From positions 89,515,501 through 89,579,500 of the forward strand of contig JAUMIR010000001.1 of assembly GCA_030847615.1 (NCBI GenBank): DNA of 64,000 nucleotides. Reading direction: 5' to 3'. Under the pieces are notes generated by a model. That model did no database searches, was not told the DNA's origin, and worked only from the letters and a program-made list of their open reading frames with translations. The position numbers and the translations under genes were made by a program. This DNA is from Gambelia wislizenii. Lineage: Eukaryota; Chordata; Lepidosauria; Squamata; Crotaphytidae. Position 1 is the first letter of the stretch. Every line of letters begins with the position of its first letter. Of this stretch, positions 51,721 through 62,530 are shown one piece after another.

Positions 51721-53583
51721 AAGCCAGAAGGAGTTGCACAGTATGTGATGAAAGCTGGTCACATGCAGGGGGCTGGCTTCCTGGCTTTGGAGAGTGATGT
51801 GGATGGAAGCGGCAGTGGCTGCAGAAATAGGTCAGTGTGGTGGTCTAGAATCCGTCCTGTTTCATCCAGGTAACGTGGGAGGAATGGACCAGATCTGTGG
51901 CCAGAATACACCAGCAGGGAGCTGGCTTATTCTGGCCCATGTAGATGAGCCCTTAGTCTACCTGTGCCCACAAAGCAATGGATGGAGGGAGGGGAATTAA
52001 AATATTAAATATAAAAAGAAACAGATAAAACCAAACTAAAACAACAGCCAGCAATTTGTATGGGATTAAACTCTATAGTTACGGTGCTATGCAGTGAATC
52101 CCGCCTGAACCCATCCCCAATCCCCATGTACCAGGAAGCAGTTTGCTGCAATAGATGGGGATCTGCTTCCCTGTTGCTCTGGAAGCAGCAGACTGCCATT
52201 TCCACCCCCTCCTGTGAGCCATCTCTGCCGCAACAGGCAGAAGCAGGACCCCGTTGCAATTCCTCCTTGCACTAGAGATTGCTCACATGCGGGGAGGGGA
52301 CCATCAGCCAGCTGCTTCCCAATCGACAGGGAAGACTCTCATCGATTGCATCAGCTGCTTCCCAGTAAGTGGAGATAGGGGGCCTTTCAAGTCTCCATGT
52401 AACCCCTAAACTAAGAACTATGTAGGGATCATGAATACGAAACAGTCACAAGTGCATGACTAGGTTATGCATTTGTAACTGCCATAGAAGATTCCAGCCA
52501 ATTTCTTTTAAAAATAGTTTAGAAACCACAGACAGTTCAAATATGCACAAGAACCACATCACTGGTTTAAAGGACTGAAGGCTATGCAAAGTAACAGTCC
52601 TGGTTGCCCTCCAGAAGGTCAGAAGGGATTGAGTCAGCCTGACGTCCACTGAGAGTGCTACAAAGAAAGCTCTGTGATGTCCCTGCAATGTGTCCCCCAT
52701 CCCCAGGTGATCAACTTCTACCAGAAACAGTTAAAGCCAGTGGGACATGCCATTCAATATGGGCAGCATTTCTTTCTACTATCAACATTCAAAGATTTGG
52801 AATGACACACATCTGAGTAAATGGCACACCATTTTAACATTTTTAACACTTCATAATTATAGGTGCTAAAGAAGTTAACTAAGTTGTGTGGGAACTAAAA
52901 AAAAAAAAACTCCAATCAGCAAAGTCACACTGGTTTCTCTCTTTCTTTTATAGATTGCAAAGAATAAAGAATAAAACTTTATGCACATGTTGAATTATCA
53001 AATCCCCATTGATTCAACTGGATTTAGGCTTATGTTTTGAACAGTCAATATTTTTCAATATTTAAAGAAGGAGTATGCACTGAGATTTTAGGTGCTGGTA
53101 GAGCCTAAAAATAGTGCTGGAACTCTTGTTTTCAGACTACAGAGCTACAGAGAAAGAAGTGATGATAAGTCAAATAGAGTAAGGGCACAATCTGGCAGAA
53201 AACACTCTTAGGCATACCACATGAATTTCAATAGGGCTTGAGTGAAAGATCTTCCTGTGGAATATGTCTGTAGGCCAGGATCCAGCTCAGTACACCTACT
53301 GACAGAAGCTGCTCTGTCAAAACATCCAGGAGGAAGCCCTCAGTGGCTGTAGCCAATTACATTCTGGCTTCTGGTCTTCCAGAGATGTGCTCTGGCTCCA
53401 GATTAGCTAGAAAGAACTAATAATTTAAACAACATGGAAACATTTATTTTCTGATGTATTTCACTAATACACGATGAGAGGAACCCCCCTCCCCCCCCAA
53501 AAAAACACATGCATTTTTAAAAATTAAGAATGGACCTCTTTTTAGAAAACAGATAAACACTTTTTAAAAGTTTGACTGCAAAG

Positions 53584-53589
53584 TTTATT
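53584..53589 (-). terminator. Candidate polyadenylation signal of C1orf131
   Basis: AATAAA on the minus strand, 34-40 bases after the stop, in ATATAAATAAACTTTGCA. This would give a very short 3' UTR. Plausible but other AATAAA motifs follow to the left. Confidence 0.45.
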
Positions 53590-53623
53590 TATATTGTTTT
53601 CAGTTCAACCTGATGCAATGCTG

Positions 53624-53750
53624 TCACTTAACCACTTTGGAAGACTTGATTTTCTTTATGTCACAGCTACGAAGAATCAGGGTCCCATTTTTAAATGTTC
53701 CAACTTGCCCTGTGGGCAGTATGGTCTGCTTTGTCTTCTTCTTGGATTTA
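53624..53750 (-). CDS. C1orf131: C1orf131 last coding exon
   Basis: The acceptor CTTTTAAAAGCAG precedes the first base at 53750 (minus strand) and the stop TGA is 53624-53626. One base completes serine with AG of the previous exon, then [28 protein letters not shown] and SSKVVK. The motif [12 protein letters not shown]...IKKI.SS(R/K)V.K is the conserved C-terminus of the C1orf131 family. Reading further upstream (FSFKSSK) would enter intron. Confidence 0.92.
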
Positions 53751-53984
53751 CTGCTTTTAAAAGAAAATGGGGAAATAATATCATGAGATACTAAAACAAA
53801 AAACATCTCCCCACCCCCTGCAAAACAGCATCAACAATCTCACTGGGTGTGTCTGAAATAGCTTTATGGTTCCCAACTTCTTCTTCTTCTTGGACTCAAG
53901 GGAGCTCCAAAAGTTGATACCAAAACAACTTTAAAATTCACACCATACAAAAATTAAAGGTATAATTAAATGAGCAGTACAATT

Positions 53985-54165
53985 AAAGTAAGCAAGGGGA
54001 TTTTGTAGCACCTTTGAGACTGAGAGGGGAAAAAAAGTAACATAAGCTTTTGTATTTAGACCAGCATCTGAGGAAGTGGACTAAGTATGAAAGCTTATGC
54101 TATATTTTTTTCTCTCTCTTTCAGTTAGACTCAAAGGTGATACAAGATCCCCTTGCTTACTGATA
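53985..54165. repeat. Foldback element
   Basis: The arm starting GTAAGCAAGGGGATTTTGTA pairs with the inverse AGATCCCCTTGCTTAC at 54149-54164, with ACATAAGCTTT / AAAGCTTATG inner arms. A common vertebrate tail-like sequence (AGCACCTTTGAGACTGA...) occurs in both arms. Confidence 0.7.
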
Positions 54166-54264
54166 TTCCAGACTAACACGCTGTTTTTGAAGCCAGACCA
54201 TTAAAAAGACAACAACAAAACACATTCTGAAAGACACTCCTCCCACCCCCAGCAATCAATCTTC

Positions 54265-54625
54265 AAAGGCCTGCCAAAATAAAAAGGTTTTCACCTGACT
54301 ATGAATGGAAAGCAAGGAAGGAACCAGTTAACTTCACTAGGAAGTGAATTCCAGGGCCTAGGAGAAGCCATCAAGAAAGCCCTCTCTCATGTACCCACCA
54401 GATGCACTTGTGAGGGTGGTGGGACAGAGAGAAAGGCCTCCCCAGAAGATTTCAAAACACAGGGAGGCTGACAGGGTACTTCAGATAATCTGACCTTAAG
54501 CCATATAGGGCTTTAGAGGCCATAACCAGCACTTTGAATTGTGCCTGGAAACAGACTGGCAGCCATTGGAGCTTTTAAAACAAGGGAAGTTGTGTGCTCC
54601 CTGTAGACAGCCCCAGTTAACAAAC
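54265..54625. repeat. Interspersed repeat, family not recognised
   Basis: The wording GACTGGCAGCCATTGGAGCT and GAATTGTGCCTGGAAACAGA is typical of a repeat seen in many reptile sequences, but no family is claimed. It lies within C1orf131 intron. Confidence 0.3.
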
Positions 54626-54716
54626 TGACAGTTGTTTCATTAGCAAAGGTGAGAACAAATCCAGTTTGCTATTACTGATTAATATAGTTCTGCATGTAGT
54701 TACACAGTCAGCTCAC

Positions 54717-54769
54717 CTCCCTTCGTGCCCTTTTTTCTTCCTTCTTTTGAGTAACTCAGATTTATTTTC
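54717..54769 (-). CDS. C1orf131: C1orf131 exon (53 bp)
   Basis: Minus strand: acceptor TTCATTAACAG precedes 54769 and donor GGGAG|GTGAGC follows 54717. It encodes 17 residues, ENKSELLKRRKKKGHEG, plus AG that joins T of the last exon (serine). Too short to be an obvious frame; it was found because it must bridge phase 0 of the exon at 55347 to phase 2 of the exon at 53750. Both fit perfectly and the KRRKKKGHE basic run is expected of the family. Confidence 0.88.
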
Positions 54770-55346
54770 CTGTTAATGAAGAGGGATAAGAAAACTTTAA
54801 TACAGGGACAGGCAACATGCAGGCCCTCCCTCTCCTGTTTGTGCATCCTTGAAACATCCCAGAACATCTATCCCACACCAAAAGGTTTATTGAAAATTGC
54901 CCCTCCTAGACAACATTTTAAAACAAGGTGAAGGACTTTTGACCACCTCCATTTTTATCTGTGTGTGAGGGAGGCGAGTCAGTACAGCCCACAGCAGATT
55001 CTGTGGAATGGGAGGGATTGGGCCTTGGATGCCATCTCTGCTTTACTGGTTCTTTTGAGTCAACTAAAACATGGTTCCCCCATGCAACTAAGGATGAACC
55101 TGTCCAACCTCCACCCTTGTGGTACCATCTAGGTCTGTGGCAATACAATTCCCATAATTCCATGGCCAGGTTGGGGAAGTCAGACCAGGCTCCGCCCTAG
55201 ATACTCTATACAGCAATTCTCCAGCCAAACTGCAGGCACTGCTATGACCACACTAGAAAGATTTTTCCAGGGTCAAAACCTGAGGGTTTGTCTAGCAAAA
55301 GGTTGACCTCTGCACTTTATTTTTATAGGAAATACTTTATACAAAC
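54770..55346. other. C1orf131 intron (0.6 kb)
   Basis: No recognised element; opposing open frames at 54918-55200 are not supported. Confidence 0.7.
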
Positions 55347-55433
55347 CATCACACTTTCTTCCTTCTTTGCTGCTTTCTTTTGTTTGATTTTCTCTTGAAG
55401 AATCTTGTAGTTCAAATATTCCTTTTTAGGAGG
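55347..55433 (-). CDS. C1orf131: C1orf131 exon (87 bp)
   Basis: Minus strand: acceptor ACCTATTGCAG precedes 55433 and donor GATG|GTTTGT follows 55347. Twenty-nine codons, phase 0 on both sides: [20 protein letters not shown] then AAKKEESVM. The lysine-rich helix after LNYKILQEK is a family hallmark. The donor GTTTGT is weaker than consensus but no alternative keeps the phase. Confidence 0.9.
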
Positions 55434-56003
55434 CTGCAATAGGTTGAAAATGGCTGTTTCACCAACTTTCCCAAAACATGTAAATAAATGCAAAAGCCAA
55501 AGCCAGCCTAAAGAATAAAGTAACAGAGACTTGTATCCTTCTGTAAGATGATCTCTAGATTTCTTTCAATATTATTTGTCTAGATTTCTTTAAATTTAAA
55601 TATTAAATATGAAAAAATAATATTTTCGTTTGTCTCACTTGGCAAACTGTAATGCACATACTTTGGTGGGTGGGTCAGTGGCTGATATAATCAGTGGGGT
55701 CAGAGGGAACTGAAATGCAAAACTTAATTAAAAATGATCATCAGCTTAGCAATGGCTATTAACAAAACAGCAGCTGGTATTTGTGTAAGTACGTTTCTGT
55801 TACCACCCAACCATTGTTGATGATTGAACACTATTAACAGATAGAACACTGCCTGCACTTTTTGCATTTCCGTTCTTTCTGATTTACTGATTACAATCTC
55901 TTCACCCACTCATCTCTGACTTAAACATGTGTATAAATATCTATCAGCCAAGTTAACCCTCTGGCTTGCATCCTGGTGCATAAATATGGCTTACACACAT
56001 GTA

Positions 56004-56299
56004 CAGTCGTGTGAAAAAGAAACTACACCCTTTGAATTCTATGGTTTTACATATTAGGACATAATCATCTGTTCCTTAGCAGGTCTTAAAATCAGGTAAA
56101 CACAACTTCAGATGAACAGCAACACATGACGTATTACACCATGTCATGATTTATTCAACAAAAATAAGGCCAAAGGGGAGAAGCCATTTATTTATTTACC
56201 TAATTTTAAGACCTGCTAAAGAACAGATGATTCTTATTATGTCCTGATATGTAAAACTATAGAATTCAAAGAGGGTGTATTTTCTTTTTCACACAACTG
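56004..56299. mobile_element. Tc1/mariner-type MITE, 296 bp
   Basis: The ends CAGTCGTGTGAAAAAGAAAC and inverted CAGTTGTGTGAAAAAGAAAA continue as about 95-bp terminal inverted repeats (for example TTTGAATTCTATGGTTTTAC). TA flanks both ends (56002-56003, 56300-56301). Lacks any transposase. Confidence 0.88.
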
Positions 56300-56369
56300 T
56301 ATGTCCCTTTTTGGATAGGGTGTAGGAGGCTCTTGGTGCTCCACCCCAAAACCACCTCCCCAGCAGCTG

Positions 56370-56615
56370 TCAACTCCCAGAAGTGGCTACTGCTGCTTCT
56401 TACCAGTGGGAAGGACAGGCAGGGGAGAGGCAGTTCAGATCATGAAGATATGCCTCCTCTGGGCTCCTAAGGGAAGGGAAAGGCAGGTACATTCCATCCA
56501 TAAGCACACCCTCATTTCTCCTCCCCCACCGAAAGTCCAGCTGCTACTTCATGGTCTGAATTGCCACTCCCTCCCTCCCTTTCCCACTGGTAGAAGCAGC
56601 AGCAGCAGTCCCTAA
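56370..56615. repeat. Foldback element
   Basis: CTACTGCTGCTTCTTACCAG near 56388 pairs with the inverse CCACTGGTAGAAGCAGCAGC near 56584, and GATCATGAAG with CTTCATGGTCTG. Arms about 70 bp. Confidence 0.6.
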
Positions 56616-57165
56616 TGGGCCACCAACAGCTATGGAAGGGGGTGGGGAGAGGAAGGACATAGAGCTGCTTGGGCAGAATTATGCTTCAATGTAGGATCTC
56701 TGCCTCTCGATATCTGATGAAGTGGGGTGAAATCCACAAAAGCTTTCACAAAATAAAAATGATTATTAATTCAGGGGTCACAAAAATCTTTGAAATGTTT
56801 GCTGGAGACTGATTTGTCAGAAATGTATTCAAGAAACCTTCCCCCTTTCCCCAATTTCTCATTTAGAAGCCAGCATCTTGCTTGTGTTGCAGATTTAACA
56901 AAAGCTGAACTCAATTTGAACCAAGAACTACCAAGTTCCACTGTGGGAAAATGGCTGAGAAGAAGAGAAAGCAGAGGAAAGGGTTACGGCTCACCTTCCC
57001 ACCTACTGGAAAATCCCCATGATCGCCACTGTTCAGCTATTTGGCAATACTACTTTTTCCAAGTCACAGGTGTGCCACTGTCATGTGCAGTTCCCCCTTT
57101 CCTTAAGTCATGACCTCCTTTAGTTCTTTCAGAGGTCACTTCTCAATAGAGAAGGCATACCATAC

Positions 57166-57261
57166 CTTTGCTCCCAACATGATAGCACGCTCTTGTTCCA
57201 AAACCCGCTGTTCTTTCTTCTCAAATCCAGTGATTCCAAACTGGTGCACTTCCAAACGGGC
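57166..57261 (-). CDS. C1orf131: C1orf131 exon (96 bp)
   Basis: Minus strand: acceptor ATACTTTAG precedes 57261 and donor GCAAAG|GTATGG follows 57166. Thirty-two codons, phase 0 on both sides: [20 protein letters not shown] then [12 protein letters not shown]. This is the most conserved block of the protein family. It joins directly to PPKKEYLN at 55433. Confidence 0.93.
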
Positions 57262-57911
57262 CTAAAGTATTATGAAAACATCACTGTCCACAAATACACA
57301 ACTGGCATGCTGCAATTGTGTTCCTAGAGAATTGTGTTCTTGCAAACCACTGAATGCCAGCATGTATTGGGACCAAAAATCAACACAATCCAAAATTGTA
57401 ATGGGGTACTGACTTGAAGAATTGGAAAGTGTAACCCATTTTTCTTCTTGAAGTTTGCACAAGCAACTTTTGTCACCCAACCTCTCAGCTGGCATTCTGT
57501 TAGTGAATTACAATGATGTAACTTGGATTTACACTGTCACAACTCATTTTTGGTCGTTGCAGAGATTGGAATTGTGTTCTGACCATACAACAACCAAACT
57601 ACCCCTGCCCAAAATGACCCTGTAACCAATGCTGTCCCCCGATGCAACCACTTTCATGTTGTCAGAGATTAGGGGGATCAACAGGGATGCATCTAGCTAT
57701 TTTCCTTTTCTGGACACACTATAAGGACGTCATTGCAGAGATGTCTCCAGGACTCCTGGAAGCTCCTGCAAGTGCCTCTCACAGTGTCACAGTGTGTCCA
57801 GCTGAAGGAAAATAGCAGGATGCATCACTGCTGACCTCTCTATATTCCTACAATATGGAAATGGCTATGTTGTGGAGAGGCTGCACTACTTACAAGGTGG
57901 GTTTAGGAAGA
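57262..57911. other. C1orf131 intron, unassigned
   Basis: No repeat recognised and no further C1orf131 exon seen. Confidence 0.6.
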
Positions 57912-59045
57912 ATCATAGAATTGTAGAGTTGGAAGAGACCACGAGGGCCATCCAGTCCAACCCCCTGCCACGCAGGAAATCATGATCAAAGCATCCCTGA
58001 CAGATGGCCATCCAGCCTCTGTTTAAAGACCTCCAAGGAAGGAGACCCCACCACGCTCCAAGAGTGTTCCACTGCAGAACAGCTCTGACTGTCAAAAAGT
58101 TCCTCCTAATGTTGAGGTGGAATCTCTGTTCCTGGAGCTTGCATCCATTGCTCTGTGTTCCAGTCTCTGGAGCAGCAGAAAACAAGCCTGCTCCATCCTC
58201 AAAGTGACACCCCTTCAAATACTTAAACAGGGCTATCATATCACGTCTTAACTGTCTTTTTTCCAGGCTAAACATACCCAGCTCCATAAGTCTCTCCTCA
58301 TAAGGCATCGTTTCCAGACCTTTCACCACTTTAGTCGCCCTTCTTTGGACACGCTCCAATTTGTCCATATCCTTTTTGAATTGTGGTGCCTAGAACTGGA
58401 CACAGTATTCTAGATGAGGTCTGACCAAGGCAGAATAGAGCGGCACTATTACTTCCCTTGATCTAGACACTATATTTCTATTGATGCAGCCCAAAATTGC
58501 ATTGGCCTTTTTAGCTGCCGCATCACACTGTTGACTCATGTTCAACTTGTGGTCTACTAGGACTCCTAGATCCCTTTCACATGTAGTCTCATTCAGCCAG
58601 GTCTCCCCCATCCTATATTGATGCATTTCATTTTTTCGCCCTAAGTGCAGTACCTTACATTTCTCTGTATTGAATTTCATTTTGTTAGTTTTGGCCCAGC
58701 TTTCCAGTCTATCCAGGTCATTTTGAATTTTGATCCTGTCCTCTAGGGTATTAGCTACTCCTCCTAATTTGGTGTCATCTGCAAATTTGATAAGTATGCC
58801 CCTAATTCCCTCATCCAAGTCATTGATAAAGATGTTGAATAGCACTGGGCCCAGGACCGAACCTTGTGGCACCCCACTGGTCACATCTTTCCAAGATGAA
58901 GAGGAGCCACTGCTGAGCACCCTTTGGGTTCGGCCGGTCAACCAATTACAAATCCATTGAACAGTTAACTTGTCTAGCCCACATTTTACAAGCTTGTTTG
59001 CAAGAATGTCATGGGAAACCTTGTCAAAGGCCTTACTGAAATCAT
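57912..59045 (-). mobile_element. CR1 LINE, 1.1-kb 5' truncated copy
   Basis: Minus strand 58390-58941 is open for 183 codons with [40 protein letters not shown] and [10 protein letters not shown]; 57913-58368 continues [40 protein letters not shown]. The FADD catalytic pair is present. A one-base shift and a stop near 58385 separate the frames. The 3' end ATAGAATTGTAGAGTT at 57915. It closely matches 13811-15118; its 5' end at 59045 is slightly shorter. Confidence 0.93.
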
Positions 59046-59199
59046 TGTAGCACTGGGAGATGTACCTACATGATACATTTGTCTCTCAATGGAAGATCAT
59101 GGCCCACATTTTTATTCAGAGCTGAAGAAAAAAACACAATTTTTGTCACCAGTAAATATTGCATACGATTGCATTTCCATATGTTCTTGGATAACCACA

Positions 59200-59572
59200 C
59201 TTATTATTATAGGAAACAGGCTCATTGGGTGGAAACAAGGGAGAGGGCCTTCTCGGTATCTGATCCCAGACATTGGAACACTCTCCGTAGAAACGCCAGG
59301 TAAAAACATTTTTGTGCTGTCAGGCATTTATACACTGACGAGGATTGGGCTTTTAAATGTTGTGTGATTTGGATTTTAAAGTTCGTATATATGGTAGTTT
59401 AATATATTTTAATATTTTTAATGCTTAATGTTTTAACTGCATAAATTGTTTTTTAAATTTTATATTTATATTTCTAATGCTTTTGTACTGTTTTTAATTT
59501 ATATTGTTTTAAATTCATCGTTAGCTGCCTTGAGTCCCTATATTAGAGAAAGGCGGGATATTAACAACAACA
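59200..59572 (+). repeat. LINE 3' end (L2-like style)
   Basis: It carries GGGAGAGGGCCTTCTCGGTA then WNTLR-type residues, and ends GCTGCCTTGAGTCCCTATAT with AGAAAGGCGGGATATTAACA then AAC repeats, the usual ending of L2-like LINEs in reptiles. Family assignment is from memory of this style of tail. Confidence 0.5.
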
Positions 59573-59587
59573 AGACAAGCATAGACT

Positions 59588-59757
59588 ATTTGTCCATCTA
59601 GCCCATTATCGTTTTCACTCTGACTGTCAGAAGCACTATGGGGGTTCAGGTAGAAGTCTTTCCCCCCACTACCTACCTAATCATTTTAAACTGGTGGTGC
59701 TGGTGGCTGAACCTGGGACCTTTTATGCTCTATTACTGAGCTACAGCATTTATGATG
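59588..59757 (-). repeat. tRNA-type SINE
   Basis: Same family as 1420-1602: GCTGTAGCTCAGTAATAGAG (minus strand) with B box GTCCCAGGTTCAG and body to about 59588. Fairly decayed. Confidence 0.6.
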
Positions 59758-59997
59758 TGTAAGGTATAGAGTTGTGTGTCCAGCAACAGCTGTTATTTTC
59801 AGCGTGGCACTCAGGCACTCTTTCGCATGCACTCAGTTTCCTCAGCAAGCCATTCTGTCTCCTTAGATGGAGCAGCCAATTACACATCCTATGCAACCAA
59901 GTCAAATTACTGGTACAGTACCATAAAGCCAGCCACAATATTTTGGCACATGAGATAGAAAATGTCACAAGCACCTCTTTCTCTCCCTGGTAGTAGA

Positions 59998-60740
59998 AAT
60001 CTCTCTCTGGCTTTTCTTCGCAAACGAAGATTCAGGAAGGACTCATCCTGTGCTTTCTGCAAGTGCACTGATGACTAAAAAGGCCAATCCGAGATAAACA
60101 AGTCCAGTTGCAGAAAGCACAGCAGAAGGTCTCCTTGGGTGATTTATTTATTTATTTATACCCCGCTCTTCAGCTACAAGGATATCAGAGCAGCTTACAC
60201 ATTGTGTTGAGCAATAGCTATTTACACATCTACACTACATTAAACAGTTTCCAATGTGTGTTAGCTAATTGCCCCCACAAGCTGGGTACTCATTTTACTG
60301 ACCTACGGAAGGATGGAAGGCTGAGTGAACCTTGGAGCCGGCTGGAATCGAACTTGCGACGTGATGGCTTGCAGTACTGGCATTTAACCACTGCGCCACC
60401 AGGGCTCCTCTCCTCTGCGCCACCATGTTTCTGGGTTGTGATTCTTTGTGCATTGTCGCTTCTCTTCAAGACTTGTTTGGCATGAGTTCTCAAATAAGGC
60501 TGCAGCATTGTGGATAGTACATCTCCATGCTTCCCGATGAGAGGCCAGGGTGGACCACTGTTGGTGATCAATTTGGCCGAGCCTGAGATGTTGTTTCAGG
60601 GAGTCCTTGTATTGCTTTTTTAGAGCGCCCCTCTTACGCTGACCTGTGGTGAGTTCACTGTAGAGTACTATTTTGGGGAGGTAATGGTCCTCCATCCTAG
60701 AAATGTGCCCTGCCCAGCACAGCTGTGTTCTCAATAACAG
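59998..60740 (-). mobile_element. LINE-V copy with nested SINE
   Basis: Minus strand: 3' end at 59998-60134 (as 1736-1867), SINE interruption at 60135-60426, then RT C-terminal coding 60427-60740 with LRTQLCWAGHISRMEDHYLP, KIVLYSELTTGQRKRGA and LRLGQIDHQQWSTLASHREA. The 385-codon copy shows the intact order, proving the SINE split it. Confidence 0.88.
60135..60426 (-). repeat. tRNA SINE, full length (SINE-G family), nested in LINE-V
   Basis: Inverse of 24919-25190: ATACCCCGCTCTTCAGCTAC, then CAATGTGTGTTAGCTAATTG, B box inverse GGAATCGAACTTGCG and head GCGCCACCAGGGC. The uninterrupted LINE copies read straight through CTTGGGTGAT|GTTTCTGGG, locating the insertion point. The SINE right edge has a duplicated GCGCCACCA-like piece (about 60394-60426). 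Confidence 0.9.
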
Positions 60741-61489
60741 TAACAAGTAAAATAACAATATGCAGCTCTGTCATGACACCAGTAGCGGTACTAGCGGTGT
60801 GTGGAGAGGCTGAACTGCACAAGGTGACACCATTGGAGCATTGAGAGGTGACACCAGCCTTAGTGACGCCACAGCATGGCACCCAAAACCTGCTACCTGA
60901 AGCAACCATCTCACACTGCCTAATGACAGGGCTGGCCCTGTTCCTCAGGGTTATTTTTCAGAGAACTTTTCATTTCATAGCATTCTATGTGCTATTTCCA
61001 ATCACTAGTCCCAATTAGAGTAGACCAGTTGAATCAATGAGTACAGTACTTGTTAAATCAGCACTTGTGTAAGTTATAGTGATTCAATAGGTCTATTCTA
61101 GTTAAGATTAACTATAGGATTCAGACCTATCTCTTCCATTTGTACTTTTTGAGGCAGGTTGACAGATGCATGATTTCTGTTCAGCAAATAATTTGCCTTT
61201 GCCTGCAACTGTATAGATACTCTTCTAGAAGGAAGCCCACTAAACTCCATGGCCCTAAGTAAACATGCACAAGACTGTGTTGTGTTCCCCCCACCCCAAG
61301 AGAACACATCTGCATCCCATTTCCACACGACCCATTCACACATCCCATATAAATTTCCTGGATCAATCTTGCAGATCAGATCGAACCAATGGGAACTTAA
61401 TATATCAAGCCCTATGTAAGTTCCATTGCTTTGGTCTACTTTGGGACTAGCAACTGCATTTAGGCCTAGATTTACAGTTTCCTTGAGAC

Positions 61490-62475
61490 AGCTGCTCTTC
61501 GCTGATGATGCTGCCCTTGTTGCCCACACAGAAGCAGCTCTGCAGTGCCTAACATCCTGCTTCGCAACAGCTGCAGAGCTGTTTGGGCTGGAAGGCAACC
61601 TGAAGAAAACGGAAGTTATTACCAGCCTGCACCACAGGACGAACACCACCATCCCCACATTGCCATCGGCAAATCTGTGCTCAAGTCCGTTCAGCAGTTC
61701 ACCTACCTGGGAAGCATCATCTCCTCAGATGCCAAGATTGACAAAGAGATGGATCACAGATTAGCAAAGGCATATAGCGCATTTGGAAGACTTCACAAAA
61801 GAGTCTGGAATAATAAACGCCTGAGGTGAAGCACAAAAATCAAGTGTGTATAGAGACATTGTACTGTCAATTCTCCTTTATGGATCTGAAACATGGGTCA
61901 CCTATCGCCACCACCTACGACTCCTCGAACGCTTTCATCAGCACTGTCTACGCACAATCCTAAATATTCACTGGACTGACTATGTGACGAATGTTGCTGT
62001 CCTTGAGCAAGCAGGGATCGCCAGCATTGAGGCCATGATATTGAGAGCGTAGCTGCGCTGGGCAGGACACATTTCTAGGATAGAGGACCATCGCCTCCCA
62101 AAAAATAGTACTCTACGGTGAACTCGGCCACGGGTCAGCGTAAGAGGGGTGCTCCAAAAAAGCGATACAAGGACTCCCTGAAACAACATCTCAGGCTCGG
62201 CCAAATTGATCACCAACAGTGGTCCGCCCTGGCCTCATATTGGGAGGCATGGAGACGCACTATCCACAATGTTGCAGCCTTATTTGAGAACTCACACCGA
62301 ACAAGTCTTGAAGAGAAACGACAACGCAGAAAGAATCACAACGCAGAAACATCACCCAAGGAGACCTTCTGCTGTGTGCTTTCTGCAACCGGACTTGTTT
62401 ATCTCGGACTGGCTGTTTTAGTCATCAGCGTGCTTGCAGAAAGCGCAGGATGAGTCCTTCCTGAATCTTTGTTTG
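61490..62475 (+). mobile_element. LINE-V copy, frame-broken RT 3' part
   Basis: Plus strand frames in turn: LLFADDAALVAHTEAALQCL with the catalytic DD intact (61490-61600), FTYLGSIISSDAKIDKEMDH, then LYGSETWVTYRHHLRLLERF, VAVLEQAGIASIEAMILRA followed by a stop, then KRYKDSLKQHLRLGQIDHQQ. At least four frameshifts or stops. 3' end as 38290-39530, GA tail follows. Compared with the 385-codon copy, it keeps FADD but has lost the frame. Confidence 0.9.
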
Positions 62476-62485
62476 TAAAGAAAAG

Positions 62486-62486
<1 letters not shown>

Positions 62487-62528
<42 letters not shown>
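62487..62528. repeat. (GA)n tail of LINE-V
   Basis: About 20 GA units directly following the LINE 3' end. Confidence 0.95.

Positions 62529-62530
<2 letters not shown>

Larger units (their letters stand above)
31368..53623. other. Convergent intergenic region TRIM67 > < C1orf131 (22 kb)
   Basis: Contains the 3' UTR of TRIM67 of unknown length and many repeats listed separately. Stretches 31370-32900, 34420-36670, 36900-38285, 39810-40700, 41045-42430, 45430-48230, 49875-51410 and 51725-53580 hold no recognisable gene, RNA or named repeat. All open frames there are short and unsupported. Confidence 0.75.
53751..54716. other. C1orf131 intron (1.0 kb)
   Basis: Contains a foldback repeat at 53985-54165 and an unassigned repeat-like stretch at 54265-54625. 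GT-AG in minus orientation with phase 2. Confidence 0.8.
55434..57165. other. C1orf131 intron (1.7 kb)
   Basis: Contains the mariner-like MITE at 56004-56299 and a foldback at 56370-56615; the rest is unassigned. Confidence 0.75.
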
